Source: Chloroflexi bacterium TSY (GTDB lineage: Bacteria > Chloroflexota > Anaerolineae > Caldilineales > Caldilineaceae). From it: DNA of 14,030 nucleotides. A model generated the notes under the pieces. That model ran no database searches. It was not told the DNA's origin and saw only the letters and a list, made by a program, of their open reading frames with translations. The DNA lies in assembly GCA_019217005.1 (NCBI GenBank), contig JAHBNG010000190.1, positions 1 through 14,030 on the forward strand, given 5' to 3'. Of the stretch, positions 1 to 6,801 are shown in pieces. The stretch's first letter is position 1. Every line of letters begins with the position of its first letter. A program made the translations under genes and the position numbers.

Positions 1-1
1 G

Positions 2-868
2 CTTGGAGACCCAAATGGTATTGCAACTACGCTAGGCGCTTTGGCGCGACTTACACTTCACCTTGGCCATTACAGGGAGGCAGAACAACTCGTACAAGAA
101 AGTGTGCAGATTCTTCGCCAAACAAAGAATCGTAACGAAATTGGGCATGCGATTAATAACTTGGGTTTAATATTTCTGGGGGCAGGTAAATTTCATGATA
201 GCCAGTCTGCACTTGAAAAGAATATAGAATTATGGCGAGATCTGGGTGGCTACCGGGGTGAAACAGTTTCACGATCGATTTTAAGCCAAGTAGTCTTACA
301 CCTGGGCGACTATAAACAAGCGACTGCTTATGCAAAGTCATGTTTGGATATGGCACAAAGGTCCAACGACCAATCCGGAATTGGACATGCACTTGTGTCG
401 CTTGCTATGGTCGCTTTGGTACAGAAGAAGTATTGTGAAGCTCAAATGACGCTTGAAAAATGCATCGCACTTTGGCAGGATCATGGCTATCATCTCCTAC
501 GAGGGCATGCATTCGCTCTAGCTGGATTTGCAGCGTGGGGCATGGACAACCCCTCTCTGTCACAACAATATTTGTCGAACGCATTAGACATCAGCGTAGA
601 GTATTCGCTTACTTTCCCTCTGATCTATACGCTGGCGGGTTTTGCTCTGTTACATATAGCGGAAGGCCAGTCCGCTTTGGCGATCGAAATCTACGCGTTA
701 GTATCAAACAATCCACACCTCGCCAATTCATGCTGGTTTGCAGACGCTGTGGGAAAACGCATTGCCGATATAGCTAGCACGCTTGCGCCCGAAGTGGTTG
801 CTGAAGCAAAAGAGCTTGGTCGCGGACGCCATTTTTGGGAATATGTAGCCGAGAAGAGGTTTTTATGA
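2..868 (+). CDS. TPR-rich C-terminal part of a STAND/LuxR-like regulator (5' end outside window)
   Basis: The reading frame is open from base 2, so the gene begins upstream of the window; the TTG at 41 is only an internal codon. The visible ~288 residues are tandem TPR-like helical pairs: recurring LG.Y..A patterns such as LHLGHYREAE, IFLGAGKFHDSQ and LHLGDYKQA. They end in a conserved-looking tail (GRGRHFWEYV). The same kind of alpha-solenoid follows the NTPase of the STAND protein at 9737-12361, so the missing upstream part is probably an AfsR/LuxR-like ATPase (inference). TPR solenoids in such proteins are protein- or ligand-sensing parts. The stop codon overlaps the next gene's ATG (ATGA, 865-868), which suggests translational coupling and a shared transcript. 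No enzymatic motif is visible in the part seen. Confidence 0.8.
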   Translation, partial: LGDPNGIATTLGALARLTLHLGHYREAEQLVQESVQILRQTKNRNEIGHAINNLGLIFLGAGKFHDSQSALEKNIELWRDLGGYRGETVSRSILSQVVLHLGDYKQATAYAKSCLDMAQRSNDQSGIGHALVSLAMVALVQKKYCEAQMTLEKCIALWQDHGYHLLRGHAFALAGFAAWGMDNPSLSQQYLSNALDISVEYSLTFPLIYTLAGFALLHIAEGQSALAIEIYALVSNNPHLANSCWFADAVGKRIADIASTLAPEVVAEAKELGRGRHFWEYVAEKRFL

Positions 869-1173
869 CACGCTCCACAAGACGGTTTGCCGAGCTATTG
901 CAAGAAGGCATCACCGCCATTGCCGACCGTACTTCCAAACCCAAAGGCGTGGTCCGCGATGAACTCGGCTATGCTATTGGTCGCAAGAGCGGCGGTAGCG
1001 CGATTGAATATTGGGCCTTTGGCGACGGTCATATCCCTAAGCAGCAACGTGAGGTAGCCGCGCTGGCCCGAGTGCTCGTGGAACAGGGCAATCTGGACAA
1101 GGCGTGGCTTACGACGTTTTTAGAGAGCGCGGGCTATCCCTACCGCGACAATTTGATTGCCAAATTCTTTCCC
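865..1173 (+). repeat. Copy 1 of shared STAND N-terminal module (direct repeat with 9737-10042)
   Basis: The coding DNA for residues 1-103 here matches 9737-10042, also on the plus strand. About 80% of the encoded residues are identical, with one single-residue gap, and the DNA is clearly similar. Similarity stops where the NTPase domains begin, and these are of different types. Upstream non-coding sequence does not match. The pair is therefore a domain-sized direct repeat about 8.9 kb apart that flanks the biosynthetic operon. Confidence 0.85.
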
Positions 1174-3234
1174 AAGACAGATCAAGATCGTACAATTTCT
1201 GAGCTGCCCAACCATGAATTACATCTCCCCATCGACCCGATTCCCACACCGGCTCTCCTGCCTGTTGGCTCGATCATGCCCTTGAGCCGCAATCCCCTCT
1301 TTGTGGGGCGCACAAACGATTTGCGTCTCCTAGCACAAACCCTGAGCACGGACGATGCAGCAGCTGTTAGCCAGGTAGATACGGCCGCCACGACAGGTTT
1401 GGGCGGCGTGGGAAAAACACAGTTGGCGTGTGAGTTTGTCCATCGCTATGGCCAATTCTTTCCTGGCGGTGTTTTTTGGCTAAGTTTTGATAGTGCCGAG
1501 TCGGTGCCGGCGGAGATCGCTGGGTGTGGCGGTGCTGGGGCGCTGGACTTGCATCCCGATTTTGGCCAGCGCTCACTAACGGATCAGGTGCGTCTGGTCC
1601 AGAAAGCGTGGCAGGAGCCAATTCCACGCCTGCTGGTCTTTGACAACTGCGAAGCGCTAGAGCTATTGACCCAATGGCGACCCACCAGCGGCGGCTGTCG
1701 CATCCTGATTACCAGCCGACGCGGTGATTGGGAGCCGACATTGGGCGTGACCATGGTGGCCTTGGATGTGCTGAGCCGAACAGAAAGTCTGGCCCTGTTG
1801 CGCAGCCACTGCCCAGAAGCTAATGAGGAAATTCTAGATGCCATTGCGGAAGAACTGGGCGACTTACCGTTGGCCCTGCATTTGGCGGGCAGCTACCTCT
1901 ATTGTCACCCCAGCGTTGAGCCCAATGCCTACTTCGCCCAGTTGCGTGATCCCCAACTGTTGCACCACCCCTCCATGCAGGGCGAGGGCTATTCACCGAC
2001 TGGCCACATCCAACATGTGGGTCGTACCTTTGCCCTGAGCTATGACCGTCTGAAATCGGAGGACGAGACCGATGCCCAGGCCATCAAGTTGCTGGTTCAC
2101 GCCGCCCACTTTGCGCCAGGTGAACCGATCTGGTATCGACTGTTAATCAAAACCCTCGGGCTGAATTTGGATGAGCCAAACGATGCCCACAAGGCTGATG
2201 GTGCATTTGCCCGCTTGATCGAGTTGGGCATCATTGAACGGGAAGAGAACGATACCTTGCGTATGCATCGACTGGTGGCCCGTTTTGTGCGCCCTATGCC
2301 GCTGTTGGCATGGCAACTTCATCTACGCTCCGTGGCTGATATTGCTCAGGTGCGGGAGGATGAGGAGAGCGCTCGGCTTTGTCACGAGCTAGGAAAGCAT
2401 TTGTGGCAGATTGGGGATTTTGAGGGTGCGTTGCCCTACACCAAAAAAGCATTGAACATACGCAAGACACTATTTGGTAAAAATCATCTGGATATAGCCG
2501 AAAGTTTGATCCTTGTAGGACGCATTTATCGTGCACTAGGAAAATATGCCGATACGAAACCCTATTTTGAGACTGCGTTGGAGATTCGATTACAACTGCT
2601 GGGGGAAGAGCACGAACTAACAGCGGAAAGCCTGGAGAATTTGGGTCGATATTTTCGGAATGTGGGTATCCTGGACGAGGCTCATGAGTATTTGCAAAGG
2701 GCCCTAAAGACTTATCGGCATACGCTTGGTGAGGAACATGAACTGGTAGCCGAATGTCACAACGAATTGGGCAATTGTCTTTATCTCATGAAGGATCGAA
2801 ACGGTGCATTGATTCATTTAGAATGTGCTGCGGCGATCAACAAAAAAATTTGGGGCCTGGATCATCCTCATGTTGCTGTCAATCATCATAATATTGGGTT
2901 TATTCTTCATGAGATGGGGAGATTAGAAAAGGCGAAGTTGTTCTCAGATCAAGCCCTGCGCATTCGGCACGAGATCTATGGTGATGAGCATCCTGATACA
3001 ATTGCTAGTCTCAGTAGATCCAAATTTGGCGTTTTTGGCGATTTTCAGTCGAGATTGCAGGGATTTTGGAGTCATTTATTCAGATTTCGGTTACAGAAAA
3101 CAACCTATTTCATATCTGAAAATCGCCCAAATCTAACGCAAAAACTAGATATCGACCGGCAAATTTGTATTTATGTCAACTGTTTAGCCAGAATTCTCTC
3201 TCAAAACCTGAAATTTGGATCTACTGAGTCTTAG
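865..3234 (+). CDS. STAND NTPase with N-terminal HTH-like module, NB-ARC-like domain and TPRs, truncated by a MITE
   Basis: The start at 865 is chosen over 835 because the protein then aligns from its first residues with the one at 9737; an AGAGG Shine-Dalgarno lies just upstream. Residues 1-103 form the shared module (XRE/HTH-like by pattern, inferred). After a linker, FVGR and Walker A GLGGVGKT (178-185), Walker B LLVFD (256-260), ILITSRRG and GDLPLAL identify an NB-ARC-like STAND NTPase. From about residue 500 come kinesin-light-chain-type TPRs with repeated LGEEH/GDEHP spacing. STAND proteins are ATP-driven oligomerising switches in regulation or defence. At residue ~716 the frame enters a MITE (3012-3226), adds about 73 foreign residues and stops at 3234. 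The uninterrupted protein would be 812 aa. Whether the 789-aa chimera is stable or active is unknown; loss of the last TPRs probably impairs it. Confidence 0.85.
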   Translation: MTRSTRRFAELLQEGITAIADRTSKPKGVVRDELGYAIGRKSGGSAIEYWAFGDGHIPKQQREVAALARVLVEQGNLDKAWLTTFLESAGYPYRDNLIAKFFPKTDQDRTISELPNHELHLPIDPIPTPALLPVGSIMPLSRNPLFVGRTNDLRLLAQTLSTDDAAAVSQVDTAATTGLGGVGKTQLACEFVHRYGQFFPGGVFWLSFDSAESVPAEIAGCGGAGALDLHPDFGQRSLTDQVRLVQKAWQEPIPRLLVFDNCEALELLTQWRPTSGGCRILITSRRGDWEPTLGVTMVALDVLSRTESLALLRSHCPEANEEILDAIAEELGDLPLALHLAGSYLYCHPSVEPNAYFAQLRDPQLLHHPSMQGEGYSPTGHIQHVGRTFALSYDRLKSEDETDAQAIKLLVHAAHFAPGEPIWYRLLIKTLGLNLDEPNDAHKADGAFARLIELGIIEREENDTLRMHRLVARFVRPMPLLAWQLHLRSVADIAQVREDEESARLCHELGKHLWQIGDFEGALPYTKKALNIRKTLFGKNHLDIAESLILVGRIYRALGKYADTKPYFETALEIRLQLLGEEHELTAESLENLGRYFRNVGILDEAHEYLQRALKTYRHTLGEEHELVAECHNELGNCLYLMKDRNGALIHLECAAAINKKIWGLDHPHVAVNHHNIGFILHEMGRLEKAKLFSDQALRIRHEIYGDEHPDTIASLSRSKFGVFGDFQSRLQGFWSHLFRFRLQKTTYFISENRPNLTQKLDIDRQICIYVNCLARILSQNLKFGSTES
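3012..3226. mobile_element. 215-bp non-autonomous MITE-like element inserted in the STAND gene
   Basis: The ends are perfect 16-bp inverted repeats: CAGTAGATCCAAATTT at 3012-3027 and its reverse complement at 3211-3226. Weaker complementarity continues inward to about 24 bp. A second internal inverted pair lies at 3035-3048 and 3116-3130 (TTGGCGATTTTCAG against CTGAAAATCGCCCAA). The element is flanked by the 5-bp direct repeat AGTCT (3007-3011 and 3227-3231). Deleting the element plus one AGTCT joins the two TPR frames as IASLSLNGLI with no lost residue, which fixes the boundaries. It has no transposase of its own; its only open frame is the read-through tail of the host gene. The mobilising family is not identifiable here. 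Confidence 0.92.
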
Positions 3235-3523
3235 TCTGAATGGGCTGATTCTACGCGATATGGGTAATCTTGAGCAAGCAGCCACAGTTCTCAAGAGGGT
3301 ACTTGCTCTATGTTGTCATGTCCTAGGTGAAGAACATATCACAACAGCAAATAACTACAGTAACATGGCCTCAGTTTATCACCACCAAGGCCATGTTGAA
3401 TCAGCTATTGCTCATCAGGAGCAAGCATATCGCATTTACCTCAATGTATTTGGCTCTAGACATCAATGGACAAATACGAAACTGAATTACCTAAACGAAC
3501 TGCGTAATTTGCAAGTAGGATAG
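3233..3523 (+). pseudogene. Displaced 3' end of the MITE-interrupted STAND/TPR gene
   Basis: This frame continues the TPR array of the gene starting at 865, shifted because the insertion of 220 bp is not a multiple of three. It encodes the last 97 codons including the stop: a TPR with LRDMGNLEQAATVL, then GEEHITTANNYSNMASVYHHQGH, the same kinesin-light-chain-type spacing as upstream. A separate start is not supported; the ATG at 3215 lies inside the right terminal repeat of the MITE and has no convincing ribosome binding site. It is a remnant, translated only if read-through or re-initiation occurs. Confidence 0.88.
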
Positions 3524-3537
3524 ATACGACAAGAGCG

Positions 3538-3927
3538 TTAGTCACCACCTCGACTTCCGAGACTAGACCCGCCAGATGAACCTATACCTGTCGCAACAAG
3601 CGGATTAATTTGAACATCAAGATTGTTTTTTTCGTGCATCATCCAATTGAATTCGACCTGTATATTAGGATTCTGAAACAAATCAAGTATTAACGGATTT
3701 AGGGCTTCAGTTTTTTGCTCGGGCGTTACCTTGTTCGTGAAGTTGCTATCTGCATTGAACAAACAAAAAAGTATATTACCATAGTGAATTACTTTCTTAA
3801 TACCAGTTTCACTATGGAGTAGATCCGGTTTTAGCAACTTTTCCAGAGGGTATGAATTCATATCGTTCTGGCTAATCTGAGGAATGTGAATGGTTATAAC
3901 GAGGATGTGGGTGTATGCAATAGACAT
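3538..3927 (-). CDS. Small hypothetical protein (129 aa), unrecognised
   Basis: The start at 3927 (MSIAYTHILVI) is chosen because AGGAG lies 8 nt upstream. The frame is open further upstream to 4092, but that extension has no ribosome binding site and looks like non-coding sequence. The product begins with a hydrophobic beta-like stretch (ILVITIHIPQ), has a second one around NILFCLFNAD, and ends in a flexible Gly/Ser-rich tail (GSSGGSSLGSRGGD). There are no cysteine pairs, no clear signal peptide and no known motif. The gene is convergent with the broken STAND gene, with 14 bp between stop codons, and is separated from the biosynthetic operon by about 500 bp. I do not recognise the family. 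Confidence 0.6.
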   Translation of the reverse strand: MSIAYTHILVITIHIPQISQNDMNSYPLEKLLKPDLLHSETGIKKVIHYGNILFCLFNADSNFTNKVTPEQKTEALNPLILDLFQNPNIQVEFNWMMHEKNNLDVQINPLVATGIGSSGGSSLGSRGGD

Positions 3928-4143
3928 TTTATTTACTCCTGTTTTCGTTGTTGTACCTATTCCTGCTGCAACTACGCAAGCGCTTTCTACTTCAATCACG
4001 CAGCGTATCATCGCTGTAAAAGAACCACAAATAAACGTGCTATACTTAATGTTATATAGCAACACTGCTCGACAGACCAAGCAGACGTTCACACGGAATC
4101 AAAATCAGACTGTTCGAAAGTTCGTCGCGCCGCTAGTAAATCT

Positions 4144-4207
4144 CGGTGTAAATGGTGACACAGATTTTTGGCACATGTTGTCCGAGAGATGGCAACCATT
4201 TATACCG
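4144..4207. repeat. Imperfect inverted repeat, 13-bp arms
   Basis: CGGTGTAAATGGT at 4144-4156 pairs with ACCATTTATACCG at 4195-4207 (12 of 13 positions) across a 38-bp spacer. GTAAAT and ATTTAC occur again just outside the arms with unequal spacing. No flanking target duplication was found. It may be a small decayed palindromic element or a regulatory structure. Confidence 0.5.
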
Positions 4208-4332
4208 TAAGTATTTACGCCAAACTGTACTAGTTATACTCCGCAGCAGCACATTATAACATTCTTTCTCGACTAAAAAGTGTTATTTTATGGCGCTGTT
4301 CAGTATATCTAACAGTATAGCATAAGTTGAGA

Positions 4333-4386
4333 CCGAGCGATCCGAGCGGCACTCGGAATCTGCTCTGAACCTGCTCAGTGGCGATG
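4333..4386 (+). repeat. 54-bp dyad repeat, left copy
   Basis: It matches 9581-9634 at 47 of 54 positions in the same orientation. The core is CCGAG, a short loop, then ACTCGG, followed by tandem GAATCTGCTC-like 11-mers (the second is GAACCTGCTC here) and CAGTGGCGA. Three of the seven mismatches lie in the 4-bp centre between the arms, while the arms are unchanged, as expected if the dyad is selected. This copy lies just beyond the 3' end of the operon and has no obvious gene immediately downstream. Confidence 0.8.
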
Positions 4387-4429
4387 CAACAGGATGGAGC
4401 AGGTATGAACAAGCAGACAAAGAAAACGT

Positions 4430-5386
4430 TCAGTTCTCTCTCCCCACCACCACAGACGCATTTAACCCACCAAACCCAAATGCATTCGACAGAGCGACCT
4501 CAATCTGGTGTGCCCGTGCTTCATGCGGCACAAAATCCAAGTCTAACTCAGGATCAGGGTCGGTCAGGTTTATAGTTGGGTGAACAAAGCCATGCTGCAT
4601 CTGAATGACGGTGGCCACTAGCTCGACAATGGCCGCGGAGGTAAGGCAGTGACCAACGAGAGATTTGGTCGCATTGATGGGAACGCGATAGGCGTGGTTA
4701 CCAAGGACAGTCTTGAGGGCAGCAACTTCGGCAGCGTCTCCCATGGGAGTGGAGGTGGCGTGGGCGTTGACATAGTTGATCTGCTCCGTCTGCACATTCG
4801 CATCGATGAGTGCTTCCTGCATGACGCGGACTTGGGAATCGTGATCCGGATGGGGAAGACGTGAGACATTGCATGTGGAGGCCGCACCCAAAAGCTGCGC
4901 ATAGATAGGTGCGCCGCGTGCCTCGGCACTTGCCCGCGTCTCTAGCACCACAGCCGCCGCAGCTTCACTGGGGACAAAGCCTTCGCGCCGCGCGTCAAAT
5001 GGACGGCTGGCCTCGGCTGGCGCATCATTGAAAGACTTGATGGCAAGAGCACCAATCATGGCCCATCCTTGCCGAGTGACGGCATCAATTGGGTTTGCCC
5101 CACCAGAAACTACAAGCGCATCTGCACGGCCTGCCCGCAGCAAGTCCAGCGCGCTGAGCAAGGCCAGGTTCCCGCTGGCACAGGCACCACCAACGCTAAA
5201 GTTCGGCCCCTGCAGGTTCAGAAGCTCCGACGTAACCGCCAAGACGTCGGTATCCAGATACATGATGCCGTAGAGCGCATCGATATGCTCCGGCTCGTCT
5301 TGATAGGTGATAGCGTTTGCGTTGATATAAGGTGAATGAAGATTATGCCCGCTGAGAATATGTCCGATGCGTGCTGGTGGCAGCAC
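4430..5386 (-). pseudogene. Beta-ketoacyl-ACP synthase, catalytic C-terminal fragment
   Basis: This is the larger piece of a FabF/PKS-type ketosynthase, which condenses an acyl thioester with (malonyl-)ACP. Numbering from the GTG at 5386, the active-site Cys is C69 in GGACASGN, the catalytic His are H209 (NAHATSTPMGD) and H246, and K241 lies in KSLVGH; the GFGGLNASVV end is also typical. The full thiolase-fold active site is thus present, but the N-terminal ~100 residues are in another frame (5343-5708). The two frames overlap by 44 bp. Comparison with the family suggests roughly 15-20 residues between SGRLTA and RIGHILSGH are missing, so this is a small deletion plus frameshift rather than a one-base slip. 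Independent initiation at the GTG is possible but would lack core strands. Confidence 0.8.
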
Positions 5387-5708
5387 TCGCGGTCAAGCGC
5401 CCAGAGAGTGGCGTTGTGCGCAACAGCTTACGCGCACGCTTGACCATATGGGCTGGATAGTCTTCGCCCACTCGTGTAAGATGCGCCTTCAAGTCAAAAT
5501 CACTTAAATCACCACCGATTTGAGAATAGCTTCCCTCATCGGAACGCTTCCATCGCGTGATGCCCGACCGTCCCACCTCCAGAGAATGGCGAATTTCGTT
5601 GACTGTTTCACCAATGGGTGAGAGAATGCCCATGCCCGTTATGACAATGTCTTGTTGGGGAGCATCGTGCAAAGGCTTGTCCTGTCTATGTTGAACTGGT
5701 CTACTCAT
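5343..5708 (-). pseudogene. Beta-ketoacyl-ACP synthase, N-terminal fragment
   Basis: This is the start of the ketosynthase that continues in another frame at 4430-5386. IVITGMGILSPIG (about residues 21-33) is the conserved N-terminal strand and loop, followed by the RSGI segment and, near the end, KRARKLLRTTPLSGRLTA. After that the frame leaves the family pattern (SAATSTHRTYSQRA) and stops. The ATG at 5708 lies 15 nt after the crotonase stop, without a clear Shine-Dalgarno, consistent with coupling inside the operon. If the break is a sequencing error, the operon would encode an ordinary ketosynthase of about 410-430 aa. Confidence 0.8.
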
Positions 5709-5723
5709 GGTTGTTGTTTGTCT

Positions 5724-6527
5724 TTACGTATTGAGGGGAACAGGATAGCGTTCAGCGATGCGCTCGCGCGTTTCCCGCTGGCTGAATAATAACTGAAGCA
5801 TAGCCATTTCCGCATCTGCCACGCGTGTTAGCATGGCGTGGCGACGCATGATGAGCTGCCTTTTAGCGAGGACGAGGACATCCCGGGGTGTCTCGGCAAT
5901 TTCCTGCGCCAGGGATAACGCGTGAGGCCAAACGTCGGCTTTGGGTAAGACGGTACCGGCTAATCCACTTTCGTTTGTTTTGAAGGTACGCCCTTTCACA
6001 AGTCGTCCAGTATAGAGCATCCTCTGGGTCAGCGATGTGCCAATCACGTCTGGCAATATCTCTGTTGCGCCCATGATGGGTGGAACGCCTAGCGTGACTG
6101 CATTCATGCCGTAGCGGCTTTCCTCTGCCAGCACAGGTATGTCGCACCAAATCCCCATCATGAACCCGCCACCAATCGCATGTCCAGCCATTGCCGCAAT
6201 CGTTGGTACCGGAATTTTGAGCAGTAGGCGTGGAATTTCGATGGCGCGAAATAGAATGTTGTTGTGTTGGTTGGCCTCGACAAGGGCCGTGCTGCTACCA
6301 CCCGCTGAAAAATATTTAGGACCACCGACTAGAATGATCGCGCGAATAGACTCGTCGACGCGAATCGTTTGGACAGTAGTCGCCAACTGCTGAATCAGCT
6401 CTACATCAAACTTCGAGGATTGGGCAGTAGAAATAGCAACGCACAGAATATGATCATCAAGGTACAACATCGGAAGAGCGACGCTAGAGCCAGGGCTGCT
6501 TTCGTTTGTAAGGTTATCAAGATTCAT
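5724..6527 (-). CDS. Enoyl-CoA hydratase/isomerase family protein, PksI/ECH2-like
   Basis: This is a 267-aa crotonase-fold enzyme. The oxyanion-hole segments are visible as GPKYFSAGG (69-77) and AGHAIGGGFMMG (114-125). The later block reads MNAVTLGVPPIMGATEILP, which resembles polyketide-associated ECH2/PksI decarboxylases (pattern GxxPGMGAT) more than fatty-acid hydratases; the glutamate expected in the PE..LG motif of true hydratases is absent. Such enzymes normally act on ACP-bound acyl chains, by dehydration or decarboxylation in beta-branching cassettes, but no HMG-synthase-like partner lies in this window. The ATG at 6527 has no clear ribosome binding site. The gene follows a 274-bp palindrome-filled gap after the AOS gene and precedes the split ketosynthase by 15 bp. 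Substrate is unknown. Confidence 0.8.
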   Translation of the reverse strand: MNLDNLTNESSPGSSVALPMLYLDDHILCVAISTAQSSKFDVELIQQLATTVQTIRVDESIRAIILVGGPKYFSAGGSSTALVEANQHNNILFRAIEIPRLLLKIPVPTIAAMAGHAIGGGFMMGIWCDIPVLAEESRYGMNAVTLGVPPIMGATEILPDVIGTSLTQRMLYTGRLVKGRTFKTNESGLAGTVLPKADVWPHALSLAQEIAETPRDVLVLAKRQLIMRRHAMLTRVADAEMAMLQLLFSQRETRERIAERYPVPLNT

Positions 6528-6545
6528 TGCGCAAAGTTAGTAGAC

Positions 6546-6642
6546 CCAAGAAAGTATTTGGACACAGATTTTCAGGATTCTCAGGATTAATATCTGTGTT
6601 CATCTGCGTAAATCTGCGTCCTATTTCTGATTTCTTTCTTGG
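6546..6642. repeat. Nested inverted repeat with internal short tandem units (module 1 of 3)
   Basis: The outer arms CCAAGAAAG (6546-6554) and CTTTCTTGG (6634-6642) pair perfectly. Inner arms GGACACAGATTT (6560-6571) and AAATCTGCGTCC (6610-6621) pair at 11 of 12. Read on the minus strand, the centre has tandem ACGCAGATTT / ACGCAGATGA / ACACAGATAT units, then two AATCCTGA units. CAGATTTACGCAGATG-type tandem sequence is a style of dispersed intergenic repeat I recall from environmental bacterial genomes (recollection, not searched). Confidence 0.7.
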
Positions 6643-6652
6643 AATCACTTAT

Positions 6653-6720
6653 TACAGCGTAAATTAAGTTTTCAGATGTTTTGTCTGACTGAGAAATGCA
6701 AGAAACTTAGTTGACGCTGT
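6653..6720. repeat. 68-bp palindromic element flanked by ACTTAT direct repeats (module 2 of 3)
   Basis: ACAGCGTAAATTAAGTTT (6654-6671) pairs with AAACTTAGTTGACGCTGT (6703-6720) at 16 of 18 positions, with a small TCAGA/TCTGA hairpin in the centre. The hexamer ACTTAT occurs directly on both sides (6647-6652 and 6721-6726), which looks like a target-site duplication. It may be a miniature mobile element; the short length makes chance flanking repeats possible. Confidence 0.55.
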
Positions 6721-6730
6721 ACTTATACTA

Positions 6731-6787
6731 CCCAGAAAAATCTTGTCCCGTCTCTGCTCTGGGAGACGTGGTACAAACTTTTCTGGG
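6731..6787 (-). repeat. Long imperfect hairpin just after the AOS gene (module 3 of 3)
   Basis: CCCAGAAAA (6731-6739) pairs with TTTTCTGGG (6779-6787). Within it TTGT...GTCTC pairs with GAGAC...ACAA, leaving a small loop. In the operon transcript (minus strand) this hairpin begins about 14 nt after the AOS stop codon. It has no uridine tract right after the stem, so it is not a classical terminator. It could mark an RNA-processing or stability element or another miniature insertion. Confidence 0.6.
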
Positions 6788-6801
6788 GATCTAGAAGTTC
6801 T

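Larger units (their letters stand above)
3928..4429. other. Gene-poor interval between the small ORF and the biosynthetic operon
   Basis: No convincing gene was found on either strand. Contents seen: a possible weak promoter for the minus-strand gene (TATAAC-like, about 115 nt upstream of its start); an imperfect 13-bp inverted repeat (4144-4207); two direct CAGTATA heptamers 12 bp apart at about 4301-4319, where CTGTT/AACAG arms could also form a small hairpin; and the left copy of the 54-bp dyad repeat (4333-4386). An ATG at 4405 preceded by GGAGCAGG opens a short frame that runs into the antisense of the ketoacyl synthase and is not supported as a gene. Confidence 0.5.

Noticed and set aside
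835..864. Upstream start at 835 for the first STAND gene
   Set aside because: The paralog at 9737 aligns from the ATG at 865, which also gives the ATGA overlap and a Shine-Dalgarno.
3215..3523. A separate small TPR gene starting at 3215
   Set aside because: Its first codons lie in the MITE terminal repeat; the frame is the displaced end of the interrupted STAND gene.
3890..4210. Plus-strand open frame of 106 codons
   Set aside because: It lies opposite the well-supported minus-strand gene and its leader, has no ribosome binding site, and its sequence has no family-like pattern.
4378..4575. Short plus-strand frame after the left dyad repeat, possible relic gene start at 4405
   Set aside because: Most of it is antisense to the conserved end of the ketosynthase, and it resembles nothing; a GGAGCAGG sequence before the ATG is not enough.
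5343..5386. Programmed frameshift in the ketosynthase
   Set aside because: No slippery heptamer at the junction was noticed and family residues are missing there, so a deletion fits better.
6560..6621. CRISPR-like array
   Set aside because: The units are about 9-11 bp, contiguous, and have no spacers.
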